This document shows positions 10,339 to 19,203 of a DNA stretch of 64,000 bases, one piece after another. The notes beneath the pieces were generated by a model. That model did not search any database. It worked only from the letters and a program-made list of their open reading frames with translations, and was not told where the DNA came from. Where the stretch lies: assembly GCA_022340305.1 (NCBI GenBank), contig JAJDOF010000035.1, positions 18,096-82,095 of the forward strand, read 5' to 3'. Both the position numbers and the translations under genes were made by a program. Positions within the stretch are counted from its first letter, which is position 1; each line of letters opens with the position of its first letter. Origin of the DNA: Gammaproteobacteria bacterium. GTDB taxonomy: Bacteria; Pseudomonadota; Gammaproteobacteria; GCA-001735895.

Positions 10339-10812
10339 ATGCGCTTATCTACCAAAGGCCGTTACGCAGTAACCGCGATGATGGATATTGCATTGCACGA
10401 GAGAGTCGGGCCAGTCACCCTGGCAGATATATCTCAATGCCAGGGCATATCGCTTTCTTACCTCGAACAGTTATTCGCCAAGCTACGCAAGGGCGGTCTG
10501 GTCGAGGGCGTGCGTGGTCCGGGCGGGGGTTATCGACTGGCTCGACCGGCCGATCAGATTTCCGTCGCTGACATCATCCAGTCAGTGGACGAAAAACTGG
10601 ATATGACCAAGTGCGGCGGCAAGGGTAATTGTTCGCAGGGTGAAAAATGCCTGACGCATCAACTCTGGTTCGAGTTGTCCTGCAATCTTTATCGCTTCCT
10701 GAGCGGTATCAAGCTTGATCAATACGTCAATCGCCCCGATATAAGTGAATTAGTGAAGAAACAGGACATTCAGTACGGGCGCTTTCTAAATCGTCCGCAA
10801 GCAATAGCCTGA
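10339..10812 (+). CDS. iscR: Fe-S cluster-sensing transcriptional regulator IscR
   Basis: Rrf2-family winged-helix regulator that, when carrying a [2Fe-2S] cluster, represses its own operon. The 157-residue product has the HTH region near residues 28-55 (ISLSYLEQLFAKL), the wing VRGPGGGYRLAR, and cluster ligands exactly at C92, C98, C104 and H107 as in E. coli IscR. ATG 10339 is placed as in E. coli (MRLSTKGRYAVTAM). First gene of the isc operon, directly behind its own operator. Confidence 0.96.
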   Translation: MRLSTKGRYAVTAMMDIALHERVGPVTLADISQCQGISLSYLEQLFAKLRKGGLVEGVRGPGGGYRLARPADQISVADIIQSVDEKLDMTKCGGKGNCSQGEKCLTHQLWFELSCNLYRFLSGIKLDQYVNRPDISELVKKQDIQYGRFLNRPQAIA

Positions 10813-10833
10813 ATTGGAGAAATGAAGTGAGTA

Positions 10834-12063
10834 ATGCCCATGAGTAACATCAAATTACCTATATACCTTGATTACAGTGCCACCACGCCTATCGATCCCC
10901 GGGTCGCGGCGAAAATGGCCGAATGTCTGACGATCGAAGGCAATTTTGGTAACCCCGCGTCGCGCAGTCACTCGTTTGGCTGGACCGCGGAAGCCGCGGT
11001 TGATCTGGCCCGTCAACAGGTTGCTGACCTGGTGAATGCCGATCATCGTGAAATCGTCTGGACCAGTGGTGCGACCGAATCGGATAATCTGGCGATCAAG
11101 GGTGCTGCGCATTTTTATCGCAAGAAAGGCAATCACATCATCACTCTCAAAACCGAGCACAAGGCGGTACTCGATACCTGCCGTCAACTCGAACGTGAAG
11201 GTTTTACCGTCACTTACCTGGATCCGCAGGAAAATGGCCTGCTGGATATGGAAGCGCTTAAAGCAGCTACCACCGATCAGACTATTCTTATTTCGATAAT
11301 GCACGTCAATAACGAGATCGGTGTTATTCAGGATATCGCGGCGATCGGTGAATTCGCGCGCGCAAATCGAATCATTTTCCACGTTGATGCGGCGCAGTCT
11401 ACCGGCAAGGTCGAGATAGACCTGCAGACGCTGCAAGTCGACCTGATGTCCTTCTGTGCGCACAAGACATACGGACCCAAGGGTGTTGGCGCGCTTTACG
11501 TACGTCGCAAGCCGCGCGTTCGTCTCGAGGCACAGATGCACGGTGGCGGTCATGAACGCGGAATGCGTTCCGGAACCCTGGCCACGCATCAAATTGTTGG
11601 CATGGGTGAAGCTTTCCGCATTGCTAAAGAAGAAATGGCGACTGAAAACGAACGTATTCGCATGATGCGAGATCGACTCTATAACGGTCTTAAAGATATG
11701 GAAGAAGTCTACGTCAACGGTGACCTCGAGCATCGTATTGCCGGGAACCTGAACATCAGTTTCAATTTTGTCGAAGGTGAGTCGTTAATCATGGCCCTGC
11801 GTGATCTGGCCGTGTCGTCTGGCTCGGCCTGTACCTCCGCAAGCCTTGAACCTTCCTACGTGCTGCGAGCATTGGGACGCAACGACGAGCTGGCGCATAG
11901 CTCCATCCGCTTTACCATCGGCCGCTTTACCACTGTCGAGGAAATCGATTATACGGTTGACCTGGTGCGTGCTGCGGTTGAAAAATTACGTGGTTTGTCG
12001 CCGCTTTGGGATATGTACAAGGACGGTGTTGATTTGAATTCTGTTGAATGGGTAGCGCATTAG
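10834..12063 (+). CDS. iscS: Cysteine desulfurase IscS
   Basis: PLP enzyme that removes sulfur from cysteine for Fe-S clusters and tRNA thiolation. The 409-residue product has the PLP-lysine motif [12 protein letters not shown], a [11 protein letters not shown] motif, and the mobile loop with catalytic cysteine in [17 protein letters not shown]. The C-terminus ends in the IscU-binding region ([12 protein letters not shown]). ATG 10834 and ATG 10840 are both possible; GGAGA lies 14-20 bases upstream. Confidence 0.97.
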   Translation: MPMSNIKLPIYLDYSATTPIDPRVAAKMAECLTIEGNFGNPASRSHSFGWTAEAAVDLARQQVADLVNADHREIVWTSGATESDNLAIKGAAHFYRKKGNHIITLKTEHKAVLDTCRQLEREGFTVTYLDPQENGLLDMEALKAATTDQTILISIMHVNNEIGVIQDIAAIGEFARANRIIFHVDAAQSTGKVEIDLQTLQVDLMSFCAHKTYGPKGVGALYVRRKPRVRLEAQMHGGGHERGMRSGTLATHQIVGMGEAFRIAKEEMATENERIRMMRDRLYNGLKDMEEVYVNGDLEHRIAGNLNISFNFVEGESLIMALRDLAVSSGSACTSASLEPSYVLRALGRNDELAHSSIRFTIGRFTTVEEIDYTVDLVRAAVEKLRGLSPLWDMYKDGVDLNSVEWVAH

Positions 12064-12086
12064 CCGCTACGACTTAGAGGTGAAAC

Positions 12087-12464
12087 ATGGCATATAGTGA
12101 AAAAGTACTCGATCATTACGAAAATCCACGCAACGTCGGCGTCATTGACGATGACCTGTCGGTTGGAACCGGCATGGTCGGTGCGCCCGCCTGTGGCGAT
12201 GTGATGAGATTGCAAATCAAGGTAAACAGCGACGGTATTATTGAAGATGCCAAGTTCAAAACCTACGGTTGTGGCTCGGCGATCGCGTCGAGTTCGCTGG
12301 TGACCGAGTGGGTCAAAGGTAAGAGCCTGGACGAAGCGGCCGGAATCAAGAATACGCATATTGCCGAAGAACTGGCATTGCCCCCGGTCAAGATCCACTG
12401 TTCGGTGCTGGCCGAGGACGCGATTGCCGCGGCCATCGACAACTATCGTAGCAAGCATCAATAA
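12087..12464 (+). CDS. iscU: Fe-S cluster assembly scaffold IscU
   Basis: Scaffold on which IscS and an iron donor build [2Fe-2S] clusters. The 125-residue product has cluster ligands C36 with D38 (PACGD), C62 (YGCGS) and H104-C105 (KIHCSVL). The LPPVK motif that the chaperone HscA recognises is present at 98-102, although no hscA lies in this window. A terminator follows 21 bases after the stop, so the operon ends here instead of continuing into iscA-hscBA-fdx. Confidence 0.97.
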   Translation: MAYSEKVLDHYENPRNVGVIDDDLSVGTGMVGAPACGDVMRLQIKVNSDGIIEDAKFKTYGCGSAIASSSLVTEWVKGKSLDEAAGIKNTHIAEELALPPVKIHCSVLAEDAIAAAIDNYRSKHQ

Positions 12465-12485
12465 ACGTGCCGAAGTGTTAATATT

Positions 12486-12513
12486 AAAGCCCGCAACAGC
12501 GGGCTTTTTTTAT
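12486..12513 (+). terminator. Rho-independent terminator of iscRSU
   Basis: Perfect 9-base stem AAAGCCCGC / GCGGGCTTT with the 4-base loop AACA, running into a T tract (TTTTTTT). This cleanly ends the isc transcript right after iscU. Confidence 0.93.
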
Positions 12514-12554
12514 GCAGTATGGCGACAGGAAACAGGGAGCGGTAATTGGTCGTT

Positions 12555-12649
12555 ACAGGTAATCGGGGGACATTTATTTGTATCGGGTGAAAGATTGCTG
12601 CAGGTTCATGTCGCCTGACGATATAAGTACACTATGCCCGATTACCTGT
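12555..12649. repeat. 13-base perfect inverted repeat flanking 69 bases, upstream of cysG
   Basis: ACAGGTAATCGGG at 12555-12567 is the exact reverse complement of CCCGATTACCTGT at 12637-12649. A second pair, GGCGACA (12521-12527) and TGTCGCC (12609-12615), is interleaved with it. Inside is GGGGGACATTTATTT, reminiscent of REP-type sequences near RAYT transposases. It could be a small palindromic element or a leader structure for cysG; no target-site duplication is visible. Confidence 0.55.
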
Positions 12650-12682
12650 CATTTTATATTTCCGCCGTGAGGTCATGAAGCG

Positions 12683-14086
12683 ATGAAATTTCTACCGGTT
12701 TTTTGGGCTATTGTGGGCAAGAAGTGCCTGGTGGTCGGCGCCGGGTCGATTGCCGCGCGCAAAGCCGAGCTATTGCATAAGGCTGGCGGCAAGCTGTGCG
12801 TCGTTGCGCCCGAAATCGGTGTCGCGTTAAGTGATCTCGCGTTCTTCGAGGAGATTGAGCTGTCGCAGCGCGCATTTGTCGAATCCGACCTGGATGATGC
12901 TGTCTGTGTGATTGCGGCGACCGATGACCAGGATCTCAATCGAGACATTTCCAGGCTTGCGCAAGCACGAGGAATTGCAGTCAACGTGGTGGACAATCCT
13001 GAACTGTGCAGCTTTATCATGCCGTCGATGATTGAGCGTGGCCCGATACAGATCGCGATTTCTAGCGGGGGCGTATCGCCGGTACTCGCGCGTATGTTGC
13101 GCTCCAGACTCGAGAGCACGATTCCTGGCGCCTATGGCGAACTGGCAACCCTGGCCGATGAGTTTCGCCTGACCGTCAAGCAGGCCCTGCCAAACGTGGG
13201 TGCACGCCGTCGATTCTGGGAATCGATTCTCGATGGACAGGTCGCCGAACTGGTTTTTTCCGGCAAGATGGAAGTCGCGCGCGAGCGCCTGCAACAGCAA
13301 CTGCGCGATTTCGACCACGCGCAGGTTAATGGCGAGGTTTACCTGGTAGGTGCCGGACCTGGAGACCCTGATTTGCTGACGTTCAAAGCGCTGCGCCTGA
13401 TGCACAGGGCGGACGTGGTGGTTTATGATCGCCTGGTATCGCAACCGATCCTGGACATGGTGCGCCGTGACGCAGAGAGGATCTACGCCGGCAAGGCCAG
13501 TGCAAATCATGCTATCCCTCAGGAAAACATAAACCAGCTGTTGGTGCGACTCGCGCGTGAGGGTAAACGGGTGTTGCGGCTCAAAGGTGGTGATCCGTTT
13601 ATATTCGGGCGTGGTGGGGAGGAACTCGGTGAGCTGATCGACGAGAATATCGAGTTTCAGGTAGTGCCTGGCATTACCGCAGCATCAGGCTGCGCAAGTT
13701 ACGCGGGTATTCCACTGACACATCGCGACTATTCGCAAGCCTGTATCTTCGTCACCGGACATCGGCGCAAGGGTGCCGAGGATCTGAACTGGAAAATGCT
13801 GAGTCATGCCAATCAGACCGTGGTGTTTTACATGGGTCTCGAAAACGTATCACGTATTTGCGAGTCATTGAAAGCGCACGGCCGTGCAGCGAATACACCC
13901 GCTGCCCTGGTGGAAAAGGGGACGACGGCGATGCAGCGGGTATTCGTTGGTGACCTGGATAGCCTGCCAGCTATCATCGCCGATCAACAGGTTCGTGCGC
14001 CTACCTTGATCATGGTTGGTGAAGTCGTCGCATTGCACAACAAGCTGAACTGGTACCGGCCTGGAGAGGAAATAGGACAAATTTAA
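12683..14086 (+). CDS. cysG: Siroheme synthase CysG (trifunctional)
   Basis: Converts uroporphyrinogen III to siroheme, the cofactor of sulfite and nitrite reductases. Residues 1-150 form the NAD-binding dehydrogenase/ferrochelatase domain (VVGAGSIAARKAELL; AISSGGVSPVLARMLR holds the serine phosphorylated in Salmonella). Residues 215-455 form the SAM uroporphyrinogen methyltransferase domain (YLVGAGPGDPDLLT, LRLKGGDPFIFGRGGEE, VVPGITAASG). The 467-residue length is right for the fused enzyme. It stands alone, with no cys or nir genes alongside. GAGG lies 10 bases before the ATG. Confidence 0.95.
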   Translation: MKFLPVFWAIVGKKCLVVGAGSIAARKAELLHKAGGKLCVVAPEIGVALSDLAFFEEIELSQRAFVESDLDDAVCVIAATDDQDLNRDISRLAQARGIAVNVVDNPELCSFIMPSMIERGPIQIAISSGGVSPVLARMLRSRLESTIPGAYGELATLADEFRLTVKQALPNVGARRRFWESILDGQVAELVFSGKMEVARERLQQQLRDFDHAQVNGEVYLVGAGPGDPDLLTFKALRLMHRADVVVYDRLVSQPILDMVRRDAERIYAGKASANHAIPQENINQLLVRLAREGKRVLRLKGGDPFIFGRGGEELGELIDENIEFQVVPGITAASGCASYAGIPLTHRDYSQACIFVTGHRRKGAEDLNWKMLSHANQTVVFYMGLENVSRICESLKAHGRAANTPAALVEKGTTAMQRVFVGDLDSLPAIIADQQVRAPTLIMVGEVVALHNKLNWYRPGEEIGQI

Positions 14087-14438
14087 CAAACGCGGTCTAT
14101 TTCCTGCAGTAAGCTATCACTCAACGTGTTGTTTGCCAGTCATATCGGGTGTAAATCCTATTATCGGTTTACAGGGCGTTACGGGAGACCTGCCGCCTCT
14201 GTTGAGACGAGATTGTGATGCGCAACAAACATTACAGTTTTTTAGAGTGTTAAAGTCAGGAATAACGCGGCAAGGTCAGCTAGGCTCAGTAATACCAACG
14301 TTAAATTTTCGCTGGAATTATTGACGCTACGCTCAAAAAGAAGACGTCGCTCAGGATATATTTAGTATATAAAATAAATATTTAGATGACATTCTTAAAG
14401 TAATAACTCACTAAATATCCTGGTTTAAATGGAGTAAA
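14087..14438. other. AT-rich intergenic stretch without a recognisable gene
   Basis: About 350 bases between cysG and the TAXI gene. Composition becomes strongly AT-rich after 14330 (ATATATTTAGTATATAAAATAAATATTTAG), suggesting the promoter of the downstream pair. The 63-codon track ORF at 14133-14324 has no recognisable features. A GGAG ribosome-binding site sits just before 14439. No terminator or repeat was seen. Confidence 0.5.
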
Positions 14439-15443
14439 ATGCGCGTATTTTTTACCATCCTGGGAATCAGCCTGTTGCTGAGTAACCCCTTCACCTTTGG
14501 ACAAGCGCAGGAACTGCGTTTTTTTCGCATCGGGACGGGTGGAATTGCTGGGACCTATTATCCGATCGGTGGCATGATAGCCCACGCCATCAGCAATCCT
14601 CCGGGTTCCATTCCCTGTGACGCCGGTGGTAGTTGTGGTCCTCCCGGATTGATTCTAATTGCCCAATCTGCCAACGGATCAGTGGCTAACGTCAACGGCA
14701 TCCAGCAGGGTAAACTGGAGTCCGGCTTCGTGCAGTCAGACATCGCCTACTGGGCTTATAGCGGTAGCGGTACTTTCGCTGGCGAGCCACCCAAACTGAA
14801 GTTGCGCGCCATTGCTAATCTTTATCCCGAGAGCATCCATATCGTGGCCCATAAAGATGCCGGGATCAGACGCGTCAAAGACCTGATCGGCAAGCGAGTC
14901 TCTATCGATGAACTCGGCTCGGGTACGCTGATTGATGCTGAACTGGTGTTGGAGGCGTACGGAATATCCAAGGACGATCTGGATATCGAATACATAAAGC
15001 CGACCAATGCGATCAAGCGCATACGCAACCGGCAACTCGATGCTTTTTTCGTGGTAGCCGGTTATCCGGCGCGGTCGATATCCGAGCTCGCGAATGACAC
15101 CGAGATCGTGCTAGTCCCGATCAATGGTCCCGAGGCGGACAACCTGGTGTCGCAATATCGTTTTTTTACCCGCGATAGTATCCCCGCAAATATCTACGGG
15201 GGAATCGCAGAAGTCGAAACTGTCAGTGTAGGAGCCCAGTGGCTGGTCGCCTCTTCGGTAGACGACGAAACGGTGTACCAGATTACCCGTTCACTGTGGA
15301 GCCAGAATTCTCGCCGGTTGCTGGATAGTGGTCACGTCAAGGGTAAGCACATATCGCTGCAAACTGCGCTGGATGGTGTCGCCGTTCCTCTGCATCCCGG
15401 CTCCAGCCGCTATTATGCTGAAATGGGTATGACAAGCGAATGA
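14439..15443 (+). CDS. TAXI-family periplasmic solute-binding protein
   Basis: The 334-residue product starts with a signal peptide (VFFTILGISLLLSNPFTFG, cleavage near AQA). It has the TAXI (TRAP-associated extracytoplasmic immunogenic) hallmarks: RIGTGGIAGTYYPIGGMIA at the start of the mature chain, then LIAQSANGSVANV, GKRVSIDELGSGT and DAFFVVAGYPARSISELA. TAXI proteins normally feed TRAP permeases, but no TRAP membrane gene is near. Instead its stop overlaps the ATG of a membrane GGDEF-EAL protein by four bases. This suggests the binding protein reports a ligand to that enzyme. Confidence 0.88.
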   Translation: MRVFFTILGISLLLSNPFTFGQAQELRFFRIGTGGIAGTYYPIGGMIAHAISNPPGSIPCDAGGSCGPPGLILIAQSANGSVANVNGIQQGKLESGFVQSDIAYWAYSGSGTFAGEPPKLKLRAIANLYPESIHIVAHKDAGIRRVKDLIGKRVSIDELGSGTLIDAELVLEAYGISKDDLDIEYIKPTNAIKRIRNRQLDAFFVVAGYPARSISELANDTEIVLVPINGPEADNLVSQYRFFTRDSIPANIYGGIAEVETVSVGAQWLVASSVDDETVYQITRSLWSQNSRRLLDSGHVKGKHISLQTALDGVAVPLHPGSSRYYAEMGMTSE

Positions 15444-17473
15444 TAGAGTCTGTCCACGATTGTATCCAACTCGTGCTTGCCAGGACCAGAAGCCTTCGCG
15501 GACGCGGGATGTTGACCCGACCCACAGTTTCGATATCACTGGTATTGCTGCTGCTGATTTCGACATCGGGCGTAATTTACTATGTCCAGCGAACCTTGCT
15601 GGAAATCGAAGAAGCCTTGCCGATTGCTCTGTCGAAGCAGGAACGGGATATCCGCGTACTGGTTTATGAGATGGGCCGCCTGGTCCAGGACATTGAATTT
15701 GCACGCGCCAACACCGGGCTGACCTCTTTTGGAGTCGTTCTGCGGCAAACCGATACGGTCGAACTTTTTCTCGACAAAATGAGCCGCGAATATCGGTTTA
15801 ATGACATGCTGGGGATTTCCATGATTCATGCCAGGATCAATCCCGCCGTGTACGATATCAAAAACTGGTTAACCAATGGTATTTTCAATTTTGAGCCGAC
15901 CTCGGCCCATACTCTGGAGCTGGTGGAAGAAAGAGCGAAGCAGGCTTATGAAGAGGCCGAGCTACTGTTGCAGGAGGTGGCGCAAACCGCAGTGGATCGC
16001 TTGACGGTGCAGGCCGGCAGAATCAAGAGTTTTCGTAGCGTCATGGTGATAACCCTGGCTGTGCTCACGCTGATGTCGATTGGCCTGGTGATACTCGGTC
16101 TGCGCCTGCAGCGCATTGTGATCGCGTTAAAGGACAGTGAAGAGCAGATTCGCTACCGGGCTAATTATGACTCGTTGACACAGCTCCCCAACCGCGCGAA
16201 CTTTGTCGAACACCTGCATGAAGCGATTACCCGTGATCGACGTAATAACGGACTTACTGCATTGCTGTTTATCGATCTCGACCGTTTCAAGACGATAAAC
16301 GATACCCTGGGTCACGATTATGGCGACGAACTGATCAAACAGGTGGCTGACAGAATCAGGCGGGCGACACGTGAAACCGACGTGGTATCGCGTCTTGGAG
16401 GCGATGAGTTTACGGTGATGCTGACCAACGTCTCCGACGAGATACACGCTTCGATCATCGCTAAACATATACTGGCGCGTTTGTCACAGCCTTACATGCT
16501 GGATGGGCATGAAGTCTATTCCAGCGCGAGTATTGGCATAACCCTCAGCCCGATCGATGGCAGGGATGTTAATACCCTGTTGAAAAATGCCGACATGGCC
16601 ATGTACGAGGCCAAAGACCAGGGGCGTAACACCTTCCGCTTTTTCACCTCGGAGATGACGGATCGGGCAAGACAATTCCTCGAGGTCGATAAAGATATGC
16701 GGCTGGCGCTTAGTCAGGACGAACTGGAAGTCCATTACCAACCCATCTATGACACACAGAATCACAAGCTGGTCGGGGTCGAGGCCTTGTTGCGATGGCA
16801 GCATCCGCAGCGCGGCCTGGTGCTGCCGACCGACTTCATCAGGGTCGCCGAGGAAACCGGCCTGATCGAAGAAATCGGACAGTGGGTAATGCGCCGAGCC
16901 TGTAGCGAAGTCAGGGAGTGGCTAAAACATGATCTGCATCCCGAGTTTTACCTCGCGGTAAACATTTCCATGCGCCAGTTCAAAGGTGGGTTCGATAAAG
17001 CGCAGCTGCAACGTATTCTCTACGAAACCGGATTCCCCGCGGACAAGTTGTTGCTGGAAATCACCGAGACATTGTTGATGGATCACGATACCCGGACCAG
17101 CGAGGTGCTGGCCGAGTTTCGCGAGATGGGTGTACGGCTTGCGGTTGACGATTTTGGCACGGGCTACTCGGCATTGAGTTACCTGCGTGAGTTTCCGGTC
17201 AGTACACTGAAAATAGATCGTTCCTTTATTCGTGACATCACCCAGAGCAAAAGCCACCTGGGCCTGGTCCAGGCCATCATTGCGATGGCCCGGGGATTGC
17301 ACCTGAAAACCATCGCCGAGGGTGTCGAGACCGCCGAACAAGGCGAGTTACTGGCAGAACTCAACTGCGACATGGTACAGGGCTATTTTTATTCCAAGGC
17401 GGTGTCTGCCAGTGAGGTCGAGAAGCTACTGTTCAGCGATCGGCCACATGTTGTGGCGGTGCGTTCAGTCTAG
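15440..17473 (+). CDS. Membrane GGDEF-EAL protein (putative c-di-GMP sensor enzyme)
   Basis: The 677-residue product has TM helix 1 at about 29-50, a roughly 145-residue periplasmic loop, and TM helix 2 at about 197-220. A GGDEF domain follows (RLGGDEF near 316; inhibitory-site RxxD as RETD five residues before it). The EAL domain has EALLRW near 448, DDFGTGYSALSYL and KIDRSFIRD. Both catalytic cores look intact, so it could make and degrade c-di-GMP. Translationally coupled (ATGA) to the TAXI protein upstream. Its stop shares the palindrome CTAG with the stop of the convergent Mur-ligase gene. Confidence 0.93.
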   Translation: MIESVHDCIQLVLARTRSLRGRGMLTRPTVSISLVLLLLISTSGVIYYVQRTLLEIEEALPIALSKQERDIRVLVYEMGRLVQDIEFARANTGLTSFGVVLRQTDTVELFLDKMSREYRFNDMLGISMIHARINPAVYDIKNWLTNGIFNFEPTSAHTLELVEERAKQAYEEAELLLQEVAQTAVDRLTVQAGRIKSFRSVMVITLAVLTLMSIGLVILGLRLQRIVIALKDSEEQIRYRANYDSLTQLPNRANFVEHLHEAITRDRRNNGLTALLFIDLDRFKTINDTLGHDYGDELIKQVADRIRRATRETDVVSRLGGDEFTVMLTNVSDEIHASIIAKHILARLSQPYMLDGHEVYSSASIGITLSPIDGRDVNTLLKNADMAMYEAKDQGRNTFRFFTSEMTDRARQFLEVDKDMRLALSQDELEVHYQPIYDTQNHKLVGVEALLRWQHPQRGLVLPTDFIRVAEETGLIEEIGQWVMRRACSEVREWLKHDLHPEFYLAVNISMRQFKGGFDKAQLQRILYETGFPADKLLLEITETLLMDHDTRTSEVLAEFREMGVRLAVDDFGTGYSALSYLREFPVSTLKIDRSFIRDITQSKSHLGLVQAIIAMARGLHLKTIAEGVETAEQGELLAELNCDMVQGYFYSKAVSASEVEKLLFSDRPHVVAVRSV

Positions 17474-19194
17474 GAAGCCGATTGCGCCTTGAGGTAGTCG
17501 ATAATCTGGCTGCGCTGTGCTAACACCAGGAACAGGCCAAGATCGTCTGTCTGCATTTCCGCCAGCGCCAACTTGACGCCGGCAAATGGTGAGTCGACCA
17601 GGTGGATGCGCTGTTCGGGGATTCCGCTTTCCAGGCAGGCCTGTTTCATGATCATACTGACCTCACCGGGATTGCGTCCACGCAGGTAGTCTGCCAACTC
17701 GGCGATCACCACATGATCCGGCTTGATCGAACAAACGCCACGCGCAATCGCCGCGATATGCTCGTCAGAGCGATCACCGGCAGATCCAAACAACGCCCAT
17801 TTTTTTCTGGCCGGCATACGCCCGACGGTATCGACTATTGCGCTTACACCATGTTCGTTGTGTGCGAAATCTACAATGACCCGTGCCGAATTCCCTAACC
17901 TGAAATGGTTCATGCGCCCAGGATTGTCGCGGGCGTCACTGTGAAATCGGCGCAGGCCGGCACCGATCTGCGCCGCCGTGTATCCCATGGCTCGAGCAAC
18001 GCCTATGGCACCCAGCGCATTACTAACATTATGCAATGCCGCTCCCTGCAGGGTCATGGGGACTTCATTTATGGTACAGATTTCAGTGGTGCCGCTGTCG
18101 TCAAAATAGACCAGCTTTCCCCTGTCGCAAAAACAACAGGCCTGTCGCCGGCTGATTTGTCGTTGAATTTGTAAATTTGACTTGTCCAGGCTGAACCAGC
18201 AGAGCTTACGCTGGGGCCTGCTTGCCAGAAAAGTGACGATTTCGCTATCGTCGGCATTGGCGATGAGGGTGCCATCGTCGGCCAAGGTTCTGGCCACCGC
18301 AAATTTGGTTTCGGCCAACGCAGCAAGTGTATTGACGCCGTATTGCCCCAGGTGGTCGCTGGCGATATTGGTTACCAATGCGGCGCGGACGCGGCGCACT
18401 GGCAGGCCGCGACGCAAAATGCCGCCACGCGCAACTTCGAGAAAGGCGACCTCGAGGCGGGGATCGCGCAATAACAGCCTGGCGCCCCCAGGTCCTGAAT
18501 AGTCGCCATGGTCGAGCACTTCATCACCGACGCGCACGAAATCGGTTGAGGTGACGCCCGAGACCTGGCCGGCGGATCGCGCGATACCATCGAGCAGGCG
18601 CACACTGGTCGACTTGCCGTTGGTGCCCGTGATCATGGCGACCGGCAGGTTGTGTATGTGTGACCAGTCCACCGCGTCGGGTGACGGCAGCTGCTCGATG
18701 GGATAACTGCGACTGCCGTTGCCGTGGCCCAGCGAGACGGTATCATCATCGACCAGGAAGTCGATATCGTGCCGTGCAGCGGCGTTTTCGATTTCAATCA
18801 GTGCCGGGTTTCGTTCTTCAAGCATTTGCTTGCGCAGTTCCGCGAGCAGGGCACCACGGGATTCAATCGGTTGCTCGAGTAATTCACAGCTGCAGAAATA
18901 CCAGGCCGTCTCCAGTGCGAGCACGGCACTGAAGAGCTGGTCGATCGGGGCTGCAAGCAGCAGGTTGTAGCCGTTTTCAAAACGCCGATGGGTGAGCTCT
19001 GGTTCGCCCCAGTCAACGTCTGCGAGCAGTTGTGTGATCTCGCGGTACCAGCAGTCCAGAACCGCTGCCATGTCCATGTCGTGAATCAGGACATCGAGGA
19101 TTGCACCCGGTTTACTCCACACCAGCGAAGGGCCGGTGAGGCGCCGGCAGCTATCGACGATCAAATGCTCTGATTTTAGTTCAGGTATCTCCAT
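17470..19194 (-). CDS. CphA-related Mur-ligase family protein without ATP-grasp domain
   Basis: A 574-residue product. The first 190 residues match nothing I recognise. From about 190 on it is a Mur ligase homologous to the C-terminal half of CphA: P-loop ITGTNGKSTSVRLL, then GVTSTDFVRVGDEV, LEVARGGILRRGL, TNIASDHLGQYG, and FAHNEHGVSAIVDTVGRM. In CphA this domain adds arginine to the aspartate backbone; here the aspartate-adding ATP-grasp domain is missing. It is the last gene of the cyanophycin operon, nine bases after cphA. It may supply an extra ligase step, prime the polymer or add another side chain; none of this is shown by sequence. Confidence 0.85.
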   Translation of the reverse strand: MEIPELKSEHLIVDSCRRLTGPSLVWSKPGAILDVLIHDMDMAAVLDCWYREITQLLADVDWGEPELTHRRFENGYNLLLAAPIDQLFSAVLALETAWYFCSCELLEQPIESRGALLAELRKQMLEERNPALIEIENAAARHDIDFLVDDDTVSLGHGNGSRSYPIEQLPSPDAVDWSHIHNLPVAMITGTNGKSTSVRLLDGIARSAGQVSGVTSTDFVRVGDEVLDHGDYSGPGGARLLLRDPRLEVAFLEVARGGILRRGLPVRRVRAALVTNIASDHLGQYGVNTLAALAETKFAVARTLADDGTLIANADDSEIVTFLASRPQRKLCWFSLDKSNLQIQRQISRRQACCFCDRGKLVYFDDSGTTEICTINEVPMTLQGAALHNVSNALGAIGVARAMGYTAAQIGAGLRRFHSDARDNPGRMNHFRLGNSARVIVDFAHNEHGVSAIVDTVGRMPARKKWALFGSAGDRSDEHIAAIARGVCSIKPDHVVIAELADYLRGRNPGEVSMIMKQACLESGIPEQRIHLVDSPFAGVKLALAEMQTDDLGLFLVLAQRSQIIDYLKAQSAS

Positions 19195-19203
19195 GAAAGG
19201 TCA

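Noticed and set aside
14133-14324. 63-codon ORF between cysG and the TAXI gene
   Set aside because: No ribosome-binding site or family features; AT content changes across it.
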